From NCBI GenBank assembly GCA_945859605.1, contig OX243827.1, forward strand, positions 24,807,665 to 24,871,664: a stretch of DNA of 64,000 nucleotides. The letters are read 5' to 3'. Shown here piece by piece: positions 1 to 10,118 of the stretch (the stretch's first letter is position 1; every line of letters begins with the position of its first letter). The position numbers and the translations under genes were made by a program. A model generated the notes under the pieces. The model did not search any database and was not told where the DNA came from. It was given only the letters and a program-made list of their open reading frames with translations. Source of the DNA: Lumbricus rubellus (Eukaryota > Annelida > Clitellata > Crassiclitellata > Lumbricidae).

Positions 1-18
1 ATGGCTGATATAAAGTAA

Positions 19-183
19 TATGTTGGGGAAATCCAATTTACGGAAATTACGGCAAATGTAATAGGAACTACAAATCAGGCTACAAGTCGGCTATACAAGC
101 TGAGACAGATGATTCGTGAGGCTGCAATGAGCCTGCTGAGTGCACAGAGCTTAGCAAACCAACCCACCACAAACTTCCAGTGA
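19..183 (+). CDS. possible 3' end of a plus-strand coding exon
   Basis: A frame open for 54 codons runs from just after a TAA to a TGA at 181-183, with ordinary amino-acid composition (helical, including RLYKLRQMIREAAMSLL). An AATAAA lies about 30 bases after the stop. No good acceptor is visible upstream and the opposite strand is not open. It may be the terminal exon of a gene lying mostly left of the window, or chance. No family is recognised. Confidence 0.2.
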   Translation, partial: YVGEIQFTEITANVIGTTNQATSRLYKLRQMIREAAMSLLSAQSLANQPTTNFQ

Positions 184-585
184 GTTTCTTGAATTGTCAG
201 AATTAATGAAAATAAAAATAATTTTTGAAACATCCTCTGAAAACAACCGAAGTTTACTGCTAAGACGAATGCAGCACCATTAAGTGAAACCTCAGATAAG
301 TTTGGATGAGTATAACATAAATTTCCAAGTTATCAAACCTCTTAAAACTAATGTATCGTATACATATTGATTATAGTCTGATTAATTTGTGATAATTGTG
401 ATGCTATGTGTAGCCTTATTCCTGCTTTAGTGTGCTTGATACACACGGATCAATAAAAAAAATTGATTGATTGATTGATTGATTAATACATATCTATGTA
501 CAATAACTTCATATGAATACTGAAAATAAATATTCGACACCTCAGATATTTAAAAAATCAAAGCTTGAATGCAATTCTAACGAAC

Positions 586-792
586 CTGCTTCAAAGACAA
601 CGTTCCATGCTGCACAATAACATTGACGACAGTCGTTTTCTTGATCAGCTTGCGATCGTGCTTTAAAATGAGAGCGGCCAGCTCGCAGCATTGAGTCGAG
701 TACATCAAAATAGATTCAGCCGACCCCACCGGATCGGTTTCGATCAGCTTGTTCAGCCGTCTGATCTTCTTGTCAAAGAAATCCACGATTGC
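586..792 (-). CDS. exon of the minus-strand gene (69 codons)
   Basis: The acceptor ctacag precedes GCA ATC GTG GAT, and the donor gttcgt follows AAG CAG. Phase is 0-0. It encodes AIVDFFDKKIRRLNKL through GTLSLKQ, predominantly helical. Confidence 0.65.
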
Positions 793-3700
793 CTGTAGAT
801 CAAAAACAAAACCATAGAGTATACATTTGTGCTCTCTTCGTTCTACTGAACAAGGTCTGCTTTCTGTCCTTGTTTAATACTGGCACCTCCACTAGGCAGA
901 ACCGTGCATTCTCAGTATAGGCACTAGATACGTGTGTGTGGCGCGGTGGTGTAGTGGTTGCGTCGTTGCCTTGGAGCCGGAAGGTTCGAGGTTCGAATCC
1001 ACCTCGCCGCGTAAGGACCTTGGGCAAGTCCTTCACTCACAATTGCTCAGCGCTTCGGCGTGAAACTCCGATGCAGTGTCCGCTCTGCATTCGGGAGCGC
1101 CTCTGAGTAGAAGAGCTTGAAGGGACGCTATAACAAGTGCACATACAAACAAACAAACAAACAAATACGTAATTATACTACAAGCATTCAGGAATTCACA
1201 ACAGAACAAAATAAGTAATTAAAACATATTTACCCTTGAACTCTCGTCAAAGCGATCATTACACCAGCCAAAGAAATTCCTGTACCAATCCAGCGAATAC
1301 CGAATAAGATCTGTATTTGGTTTTTTGCAGACCAAAATGGCTGAAACAATCAGTTATATTCCACTGCTTTATCGATACATGTACCGGTATACAAATCAAC
1401 AATGGACTAACATCATGTGGAACTAGTATATACATATGCAATGCATGCACGAATACAGGTATCAACAAATGACTGCATACATGTATATGTGTCTAATAAC
1501 GTGGGATGTGTGCACATGTATGTATGAAGGTGTGTATGTATGTATATATGGAGGTAAGGCACTGTTTGCATAGCATAACAATAATAATTTAATAATAATA
1601 AAACGAGATAATTAACTAGATAATAATGATGACAATTTCTATGGCGCCGTAACGCTGCACATGCAATTTCAAGGGAGCCTCTACAAGCAGCGTGTATGCT
1701 TACATCTGCATGTACGTGTAAGTGCTCTGTGCGTGTATGTGTGTCTGTGTGCATATGCAACTATGCATATATGGAGCCATGGTATCGCCTGTAGAGCATG
1801 CAGTGTGTATGTGAATGAATGGATGAATGAATGTGTGTGTGCATGCATGTGTGTGCATGTATGTCTCACTGGACTTGGTTATATTAAACTAGTACAGAAT
1901 TAATTACACATAACATTAAACTGTACTACATAATAACCCATTACATTTCATAACTAAAGTGCGTCCTGCTGTTGGATGACTGCCATCATAATTATTATAA
2001 GTGCTTCAGCCATTAGATCCTTCACACTTAGGTCCATATTTCAATGCACTTTCAACAGTCCTGTGATGCGCTGGACCACTGCTCAGTCATGATTCACCAT
2101 CACACCACTTTCTCATAAGGACACAACTGGGACTTCAGCCACCAGACTGAACCCTACAATGAATGACAAGGAGGGGATAGTGTAACAGATAACACTCTAG
2201 CTTGAAGTGCTAAGGGTACAGTACACAGTTCAAATCCAATAGGTCCCTGGGTTTAGCTCTTCCTTCATTTCCTATGTGGCAGCTAAATTACAAAGAGCCT
2301 GCACCATGTATGACTGCCACTTTGTGATCTACGCTATCTTGTGAATAGTTTGAATTTCATAACTTAACCACCTTTCGTACTGCATAAACTACATACTGAA
2401 ACCGGTGAACGAAAATTGGTTATAACAACCTTGTAAACAACTGAAGTTACCTTCACTTAATTGTGTGTTTACAGCTCTACAATAATGCAGACCAGTACTT
2501 AGAATTATTAGAATTTAAAGCGAATGAGAAAGGAAAAATGACTAACCTAAATCCAGTTGATCCATGCTGTCAAATGGGTTATACTAAAATTTAACAAATA
2601 ACACAACGATTCTAGTAATTTATCATTGGCACACACACAGAAAACATAGACACTCTCATAAGTTGGGGCTAAGAAAATGAAGAAACACTAACTCTCTGCA
2701 CGCATCCAGACACAATCACAGTAACTGGAGAGACTATCCGTTACCAAGATAACTCTGAAAACTATTTCTATTAAGGAAACTTGGACCATTTTATCCTCGT
2801 AATTAGTAAAATACAGGCCTGCAAGTTTACTGTCCCGAGTAAGAAAAGATAAGAATATTCTTTAATAGACCAATTGCTAACCGAATTTCGGTGTACAGAC
2901 ATGGTATAATAAACAAACATACATAATTTCTATATTCAAATCAATGTCAAAATGTTTTCAAATAGCACAATATCCTAGGTCCAAAGTCCAATATAATTTT
3001 TTTAAATGAAAATTGTATTATTTTAATGACCAACAATTGACACATGCATCCAGATACAATCACAGTAAATGGAGTGGCTATCTGCCACCGAGATAACTCT
3101 GAAAACAATTTGCATTAAGGAAACTTGGACCATGTTATCCTCCTAATTAGTCAAATACAGGCAAGTTTACTGTCCCGAGTAAAAAAAGATAAGATAAGAA
3201 TATTCTTTAATAGACCAATTTCTAACCGATTTTTGGTGTACAGACATGGTATAATAAGCAAATGTACATCATTTCTATATCCAATCAATGTCAAATGTTT
3301 TTTAAAAAAGCACAAAATCCATGGAGTATAATGTGCATGTATTTCTGTTTTACTCTTCGTTTGTCTTTATTACTCTTGTGAGGCGCCCTTGTAGCGGTAT
3401 GACCGCGTTACGGCGCCATATAAATTGTCGTTATTATTATTATTATTATTACTCTGCTACTATTATTTTGTGAATAAAAGATTTATATAATTATTTCTTA
3501 CTGGATTCAACAGCAGACTGGACTTCACCACGTATAGGCCAGCATATTCGATACGAGCCTTGGAAGTGAGAAGCTGGTCGTTTTCCTTAGCGAACTGTAT
3601 TCCGTGGTCGATGAGGGACATAACCCCCGGCACTTGGCCCTGCCTCATCTTCGTCTGAATGGTTTCGAGTAATTTCATTAGACAGTCTTCGACTGCCCTC

Positions 3701-6230
3701 ATATCATCTGTTACTTCCTGTTAGTAAGTAAGTAAGCATCACAATTAATTTGTTTACCAAACAACAATGGAAAAAAATTGGAGACTAGGTTCTGACGTTG
3801 GTCAAAACATAGTTTTCACTGTCATTCATAAAGTTCTCAGAAATGGTTGCATGAAAGTAATTTAACTCAACATAGCTGGCAAAGATGGGTACGTAGTCAA
3901 TTGGATTATAATTGATTAGCCAACTGATTAGCTTATTTATTAGCTAATTGATTAGCTAATTTATTAGCCAATTGATTAGCTTTTTTATTAGCCAAGTGAT
4001 TAGCTAATTGATTAGACAAAATAGCTGGGGTCAGATTCTGATTTATGTGCAAGGAAGACTTTACTGTGGAGTCCTACTGGAGGGTTGAACCACTCAACCC
4101 ACCCTCCTCCCAGCAATTCTCAATTTCTCACCCTACTTCCTCACTACCTTTGCTTACTAAGTTATAATTATGCTTTAGAAATGCAATTAAACATCCATCT
4201 CTAAACTAATAGAAACAGCGTTTGGTGTCACACTGCATAAACAAATTAAGCAAAAAATCTGGTTGAATTTCTTGCAACAACATGATGATCATCACAGAAA
4301 TGCTAACAACATGATGATGACGACGACGACAACGACGATGATGATTATGACAATGATTTTAGCACAACAATGAAGCTGATAATAACAAAAAATAACAGGA
4401 TACATGCAGCAACTAGTATACATAGTCTCACACATTGCAGTCACTAGTAGAAAACTAGGACACTGGCAGTTCATAAACAACACATTGAACATGGTTGCTT
4501 AGTGAGTGATATTATTTATCATGAAAACTCATTCTTTGTCACGCTTGTCGGTACGCAGGAGAAGACGATTGGGCTTTGACATGCATGAAAAACCGGGTCA
4601 CGGTTTACAACAGTCTAGCAAAGGCAGATGTGTTGGACAAAAGAAAAGCTTGCTCAGAAAGCTGAAACCAATTTGATTGAATGCCCAGGCGACATGTTCG
4701 AACAGGTTTCCTTAAAAGCAGAAGAGAAACTCCTTGAGACAAGTGCTCTAGTCACCAGCATAATATATGAAAGAGAAAGTTCAGGAACAAGTGTCCAGTC
4801 AGCAAGAAATTGAATTTTTTAAACCATTGTGCTTGCTCCAGGTTTGACCAGTTACATAGTAGGAGAAGACAGAATGATTAACGCAAGAATGAGAAGAACG
4901 TGATGTTGGTGGTGTTGGTTTTCTGCAGCATGTTGAATTAGAACAGTTCTATGCAGATCATTGATTTAATTATAAGCATACGGCAAGCTGATATAGAAAC
5001 ACAACAAAGGTGAACCTAACAAAGATAAGAAAAGGTTTAGTCAGAGAGGCCTGGCCATAGTCTACTAAGTCTAGTTACAGGCCAACAACTGGCTAGCATA
5101 ATTGCCCCCCCCCCCCCGCCGTTCCCACCCACCCCACTCTGACTTTGGCCTGGACTTTTAGGTGCAAACAGGTGACATCAGGAAGTGTTTAATACAGAAT
5201 TATTTCACCAAAGGTTGTTATTTCACCTTGTAAGCAACTCCGAACTCCAATGCTGCATTAAAGTATATCTTAAATAATACACATACATAAAGTCTTAATG
5301 GTTCTCCTCTTAAACATATAACTCGTGCCTATACACTAAATTGTATTGCTACTTTGTAGGAAAATGTCTATATTTTTACATTTCAATGGCTCGAATTGAG
5401 AGCAGTGATATTTTCGTTAACGGAAATAGAAATTAGAAGTAAAATTATCAATTTCCGTTAACGAGAATAAGAATCCTAGCCTGTACTGGGGTATTGTAAA
5501 GGTAGATGATTTTAACACAGTGGATAGACCATTTCCCCATATTATTTCAATATTCATAACCATACCATTGACTTTGTGAACATTTGCTTTTAAAGTAGAG
5601 ATATTGCTGATGGGTGGAAATTTTGGCCGCAAATTGAAAACATATGAGATCTGACTTCACAAGTTACACTTGTTGAACTTGCGTTTAGCCGTTGAAGATT
5701 GTTTATCCATTCCAGAACTGACATTATTTTGGAACTTTTCTCAGGCTTATAGAAATGAACTTATTTAAGAACTTGAATTAGAACCGAAATTATTTAAGAA
5801 CTTGAATTAGAACTGAAATTATTTTAAAACTTGAATTAGAACTGAAATAGGAATCATTTTCAGAATAGAAATAGAATTAGAACTGAAATTAGAGTCTTAG
5901 AACTGAATAAGAACTGAAATTGGGAATTATTTTTAGAACTGAAATATCACTGCTTGAGAGGCATAACATTTTGACTACTACACGAATTTATCACAACAAG
6001 AAAAATACAATGACTCAAAGGCACAAGAGAAATGTAACACAAAATATAATTATGTGGCTTTTTCAGAAACATTCACCTCCACCAAGCTATTGTTACATAG
6101 TTACTCAATATTGTCGGCATACCATCTTTAGATTATGATTAGATACCTTTTCATCAGTAGCTTCATCTCCTTGATAGCCTATGGATGGACTTGTTCCCAG
6201 AGTATTCATGAGAGACTCAAATGCACCCAT
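586..6230 (-). CDS. unrecognised multi-exon gene, 5' part (217 codons in window)
   Basis: Five minus-strand exons join in one frame: 6230-6147 (from its ATG), 3717-3502, 2583-2547, 1340-1234 and 792-586. Each is bounded by AG/GT and the phases are compatible (0-0, 0-0, 0-1, 1-0, 0-0). The product starts MGAFESLMNTLG and is helix-rich. It contains EDCLMKLLETIQTKM, NPFDSMDQLDLA, a tryptophan-rich stretch (LDWYRNFFGWCNDRF) and a second helical block (FFDKKIRRLNKLIETDP). The last visible exon ends in a donor at 585, so the gene continues beyond the left edge. The ATG has A at -3 and G at +4. I see no signal peptide, membrane segment or catalytic motif, and I do not recognise the family. The joins are inferred from splice sites and phase only. 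Introns hold a SINE (940-1166) and a diverged tandem duplication (2698-3315). Confidence 0.6.
940..1166 (+). repeat. tRNA-derived SINE (family A), nearly full length
   Basis: A tRNA-like head carries box A (tggtgtagtgg) and box B (ggttcgaatcc). It is followed by a conserved body (cttgggcaagtccttcact, gaaactccgatgcagtgtcc), the tail ggagcgcctctgagtag...cttgaagggacgct, and (acaa)n. The same unit recurs at least eleven times in the window on both strands. It lies in an intron of the minus-strand gene, antisense to it. Confidence 0.85.
1234..1340 (-). CDS. exon of the minus-strand gene (107 nt)
   Basis: The acceptor tgtttcag precedes CC ATT TTG, and the donor gtaaat follows AGG. Phase 1 in, 0 out. 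It encodes ILVCKKPNTDLIRYSLDWYR and the FFGWCNDRFDESSR segment. The phase matches the 37-nt exon upstream and the 207-nt exon downstream. Confidence 0.6.
2547..2583 (-). CDS. 37-nt micro-exon of the minus-strand gene
   Basis: It sits between attttag and gttagt and encodes YNPFDSMDQLDL plus one base. On its own it would be unconvincing, but it supplies exactly the phase shift (0 to 1) needed to join the exons on either side without a stop. Confidence 0.5.
2698..3315. repeat. diverged tandem duplication, two copies about 344 bp apart
   Basis: About 270 bases at 2698-2970 recur at 3040-3315 with scattered substitutions and small indels. Shared segments include ataactctgaaaac, aaggaaacttggacca and gtttactgtcccgagta. 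The array lies in an intron of the minus-strand gene. I see no coding potential. Confidence 0.8.
3378..3450 (+). repeat. short retroelement tail with (ATT)n
   Basis: The segment gaggcgcccttgtagcggtatgaccgcgttacggcgccatataaatt is followed by (att)n. Related pieces occur at 44092-44195 (twice, plus strand) and, inverted, at 1630-1660 and 47130-47160. It is likely the 3' end of a second SINE/LINE family. Confidence 0.5.
3502..3717 (-). CDS. exon of the minus-strand gene (72 codons)
   Basis: The acceptor ctaacag precedes GAA GTA ACA, and the donor gtaaga follows AAT CCA. Phase is 0-0. It encodes EVTDDMRAVEDCLMKLLETI through VVKSSLLLNP, mostly helical with a hydrophobic C-terminal strand. Confidence 0.65.
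3890..6120. other. repeat-rich intron sequence without a convincing exon
   Basis: The stretch holds a degenerate ttgattagc array (3898-4018), a 61-codon plus-strand ORF (4628-4813), a poly-C run (5106-5117), and a degenerate tandem repeat of roughly 25-35 bp built on gaacttgaattagaactgaa (about 5755-5940). The 61-codon ORF has no recognised motif and I do not call it a gene. Confidence 0.5.
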
Positions 6231-6233
6231 GTT
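6147..6233 (-). CDS. first coding exon of the minus-strand gene
   Basis: The acceptor tatttgcag precedes AAC ATG GGT, and the donor gtatct follows GAA AAG. The exon is 87 nt and open in phase 0. The in-frame ATG at 6230-6228 (context gaacATGG) is the likely start, because the next exon upstream appears to be untranslated. Confidence 0.55.
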
Positions 6234-6469
6234 CTGCAAATACAAACAACCAACCTTCAAAAGACTTCATTGAAGTACTGTGGAAAGGCTATCGATAGAA
6301 CAAAAGGCTACCTATTAGCACAGAAGATGTACCTTTCCCTCCATCCTCTTGTCTATTCATGCATATGGGGTCAGTTCTGCTATTGACAATGCCATATCTT
6401 AACCTAAATGTACATATTTTTATGTGCACTTAGTATCACCATGAAACCAAAAATCAAATCTGTCTCGCT

Positions 6470-6700
6470 TGCTCGTACAGGTCTCCATCATGAACAGCCG
6501 TACTTATTCTGCGGTGGGCCCGGCAGTGTGGAATGTCCTTTCTTTCAGTTGCACCTGTTTACTTGGTCACTCTCAAACACATTCTACAAGCACTTTAAAA
6601 CTGTTTTATTTGCAGTGCCGGAGTTAGGAGCACCTCTGAGTAGTTTGCTTTAAGAGATACTATATAAATACTTAAACGAATGAATGAATGAATGAAGAAT
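6470..6700 (+). pseudogene. L2-like LINE 3' fragment (RT C-terminus and tail)
   Basis: Conceptual translation around 6490-6640 gives the diagnostic (Y/F)SxVGPxxWNxL block found near the C-terminus of the LINE at 53 kb. It is followed by the shared tail gagcacctctgagtag...actatataaat and (gaat)n. It is 5'-truncated and frame-damaged. Confidence 0.7.
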
Positions 6701-6910
6701 GGTCATTCAAAACGTACGAGACAAGTAAACAGCTTACTACCCGGTAATCAAAATGTTCAGCAGCCTAAACACAAGAAGAGTTTGACACAATAGTCTCAAG
6801 GAAATTCAGAAACGAGACCAGAATTGCCGTGCTACAGCTTATCTGATTCTAACACTAGTTCTTTCAAAAACAGTGAGAATTAACTGCCACACCATACCAC
6901 CAGTCAAACA

Positions 6911-7108
6911 GGGCTGTTTTTAAGGAATTTTTACAACTGCACAACTCCTTCTTTCCTTTCCCATCCTCCATGGTAAATTACTTCCAATCGGAGGATAACG
7001 ATCTTTTTGCTAGTTTTAACTGTACAGAAGTGCTTCTACAACTGCAGAAATCCATTTAGAACTGCACACTTTGTGTACAACTGCACGTTAAAAAAACCTG
7101 CAGTCAAA
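6911..7108 (+). repeat. dispersed repeat, also at 35621-35806
   Basis: About 190 bases match 35621-35806, including the phrases ttacaactgcacaactcctt, acagaagtgcttctacaactg and gtgtacaactgcacgttaaaa. Both copies lie within a few hundred bases of L2 3' fragments. Family unknown. Confidence 0.7.
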
Positions 7109-7726
7109 TATGATCACATAGTTAGTGGACAAAATGTATGCAATGCACCCAAAATAAATTTGTCTTCTGATGGCATTTCACGTAGCCTATACTTCTTAAG
7201 TTTGTGGAGACCCTTGATCAAAACAAACACAGCACAACTAATAATTCATGACACGAACCTCTTTCTTACTACACTTTTGACAAACCGTCTGACTCGACAT
7301 GGCGCTCGTGAATAAACTGTTGCCCAGCGAATGGCACGTTAGATGTTTGCAGTTTACGATTACGATATAAGTGAATGGTAGCACACCTATATTTTCGAGC
7401 ACCTAAACGATTGAAATACACTAGGATTTAAATTCATCTAATATGCTACATCAGCATTAATAATCCGTGCAAATTCAAACGCAACAAAAATATCACTGAC
7501 ACTCACTCACGCAAGTGTTGATAGCTGCCTGTATATGTTGATTGCCCTACTGTAACGCAGTCTCTAAAAACCGCCACTAGACTAATCGAAAAATGAACTA
7601 TTCCCTATTCATACTCTCTATTAAATAGCAATGCACGAATTGCGGTATCCTGTATCAAGAAACTAAAAACGTGAAGCGAAAAGTAAGGAAATTTCTTCAT
7701 CACAAAAGCTCATAACCTGCACTTAC

Positions 7727-7890
7727 CGACGGCCAGCGCATACGTCCAGGGATGCCACTCTGATTTTTAACAAAAGGCCAGATCCGAGCCAAAAATACCT
7801 AGATCTTCACCAAAAAACCTAGAAATTTAGATTAAACTAAAAACCTAGATCTAGGTGGAAAAATCAAGAAGTGGCATCCCTGCATACGTC
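7727..7890 (-). promoter_or_regulatory. probable first (5' UTR) exon and promoter of the minus-strand gene
   Basis: On the minus strand a strong donor (gtcg/gtaagt) lies at 7727/7726. About 190 bases upstream is a TATA-like ctataaatag (about 7912-7922). The next exon carries the coding ATG, so this one would be untranslated. A 136-bp hAT MITE sits inside it. The transcription start is inferred from TATA spacing only. Confidence 0.35.
7747..7882. mobile_element. hAT-type MITE, 136 bp, perfect 8-bp TSD
   Basis: The terminal inverted repeats are cagggatgccact at the left and agtggcatccctg at the right. The flanks are identical 8-bp duplications, catacgtc, at 7739-7746 and 7883-7890. There is no coding capacity. 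Confidence 0.9.
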
Positions 7891-9099
7891 ATTGCAGCTA
7901 CACGATCATTGTCTATTTATAGCGTAGAGGAAATTCCACACGTTCAAATTTTTGGAAAGTGCTCCTGTCCGAATGTGAGAAATAATTTTTAACCGTATAA
8001 AAGCTCCACACCCGCAGGTTAACCTAGGCCTAACTGTTGGTCCATCGAAGAGTCACCATTGACTTCAATTGATTTCAGCTAGCGACAGCGAGGGATAGGC
8101 TACTTTGTATTGAATAGCGTCCTAGTTTTATCATTGAACACAGCTGCCTCCAGCTGGTTTCATTTTCAGTTTTGTCATTGTTGACAAACCACCCCACCCC
8201 CATCAGCAAACAACTATAGTCTACTTAAAAGTCTAAAAGACAGTCATTGCATTTAGTATATCAGAGACCTACAGTTTAAAAATCGGGGGGGGGGGGAATT
8301 AGCTGCAAGATTAATTACGATTACGAATAAAATTGAAGGTTTTTGAAAGCCTGTTTAGGCCTATAGGCCTATCGTTGCCTTAAACAATTAACTCATTTGA
8401 AGAGGTCAGCCGAATATTTGCTTATATTAGCCGACGGGTTGTGCTGATCGACAACAATTGAGCGCTTCAAGCGATCATTACCTTTTCTATAACTGAAAAG
8501 TGAAAACCATCTCAATATACGTCGGTGCTGAAAACCATAGCCTTTGTCCAGAATTTCCGATTAGTCTATTATTAGACCTATATATAATGTATGCTGTTTG
8601 AAACTCAAAACAAAGACCATTATGAAGATTGCACGAGTTGAAGATGAATCCAGAGTTTAGTAGGCTAGGCCTATGGAAAGGGTCTTTCAAACAGAAAACA
8701 GCTTTCACCGTCCGGGTGGCGTCCGGGTGGCTTAACACTGTCGAAAGTTATTGAATAGCCTAGAAGCATTCTTTCAATAAACTTTGGTGTGAGCTCAGTG
8801 CGCAACAATATTATTAATAAATAGAATAATAACATGTAGGCCTACGCCTACAGCGCCGGTGGCTAATTCGGAGTCCCTACCCGGTGAGCGGAAAACAACG
8901 TGGAAGAGGCGAAGGGGAGGAGGTTGTCGAGTACAATTACTGACCATCCCTTTGTAGACAGTAGCATACTGTCAACAGCACGTGCGACACGCAGGCTCTC
9001 ACGATTTTAGACGAATTGCAATGTAAAACGTTTATAATGTCTTACAAATGACCCTACGTATGGAGGAATATTTTGCACAGAGTAAATCTGATATATATA

Positions 9100-10110
9100 C
9101 AGGGTGGGCCAATATAAATGCAACAACTTTGACACCTTATAACTTTAACACTTTTTATCATAACATCGTGATCAATATACTAAATTAAAGGTAATTATCC
9201 ATTCTACTACTTTGTCAAATCTTGCGCTGATATACGGCACCGTTTAAATAAAAATTTGGTGCGGCGCACACCTCTCAATTTTGAATGTAAATAATGAACA
9301 TATCATGACGCCGCTCACGGAAGAGGATAGAATTGTAATCAGAATCTTAAGAGTAGAAAAAGAATGCAATGCACATCAGGTGTTGATAGAATTCCCTTCT
9401 AGAAAATGGAATAAATATGATCTACATCGATTGATTAAATAAATTGATGCCACGGGAACGTCTAACAGCGCAACTGTGATTGCAAACGTTCTCCCGCCGG
9501 CGCATCGTTCACGTCATACGGTTGCCTATCTGAACGCTAACGTACCAGAGTTTAATGAACCGGAGAACTGGCCACCGAACAATCCGGATTTAAACCCGGT
9601 TGACTATTTGATCTGGGGTTGTCTTCAGCAACTGGTCTATCGTGAACCGATACGTGATGTTGAACATTTGAAAGAAGTGATTCTTGGCTGCTGGGCTGAA
9701 ATAACCCAAGCACTGGAGGCCTCAGCCATTAGTGGCCGTCTCGTGTCCATGCTGTCATTAAAGCACGTGGTGGACATATTGAGTATTTGTTTGACTGATG
9801 ATAAATTCACTCAAGATATGAATTGTTATTTATAATCTTATTTATTGTTAGAACTAGTGATTGTTTAGAATTGAGTCATTGACACATTCAGTTTAAGACT
9901 TTTGATTTTTTTCTTGCAGTTTTCGGCAAAAAAGGGACATCGAACATTAATAGCATTATCTCAAAAAGTCGTATTAGTATCTCTTAGATATTTTGCAGAA
10001 TGATAATATGGATAATTATGTTCAATCTGATATATAGTACAAGACGCGCAGAAACAAAATTTTAAAGTTATAAGGCGTCAAAGTTGTTGCATTTATATTG
10101 GCCCACCCTG
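9100..10110 (+). mobile_element. mariner-type element, internally decayed
   Basis: The ends are cagggtgggccaatataaat and its complement, inverted over at least 50 bp. TA lies on both sides (9098-9099, 10111-10112). The length is 1,011 bp, shorter than a typical intact mariner of about 1.3 kb. Only the C-terminal part of the transposase is open. Confidence 0.9.
9476..9835 (+). pseudogene. mariner-like DDE transposase, C-terminal remnant
   Basis: The 119-codon ORF contains ENWPPNNPDLNPVDYLIWG, the conserved block around the third catalytic residue of Tc1/mariner transposases. This is followed by a helical tail. The N-terminal DNA-binding region and the first two catalytic aspartates are missing or broken upstream, so the copy is inactive. 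It sits inside the mariner inverted repeats and is read from left to right. Confidence 0.85.
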
Positions 10111-10118
10111 TATATATA

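Noticed and set aside
940..1010. tRNA gene
   Set aside because: Boxes A and B are present, but the sequence belongs to a SINE with body and tail repeated many times. No cloverleaf with intact stems was found.
4628..4813. 61-codon plus-strand ORF as a gene
   Set aside because: No acceptor, no family motif and only short. It lies within an intron of the minus-strand gene.
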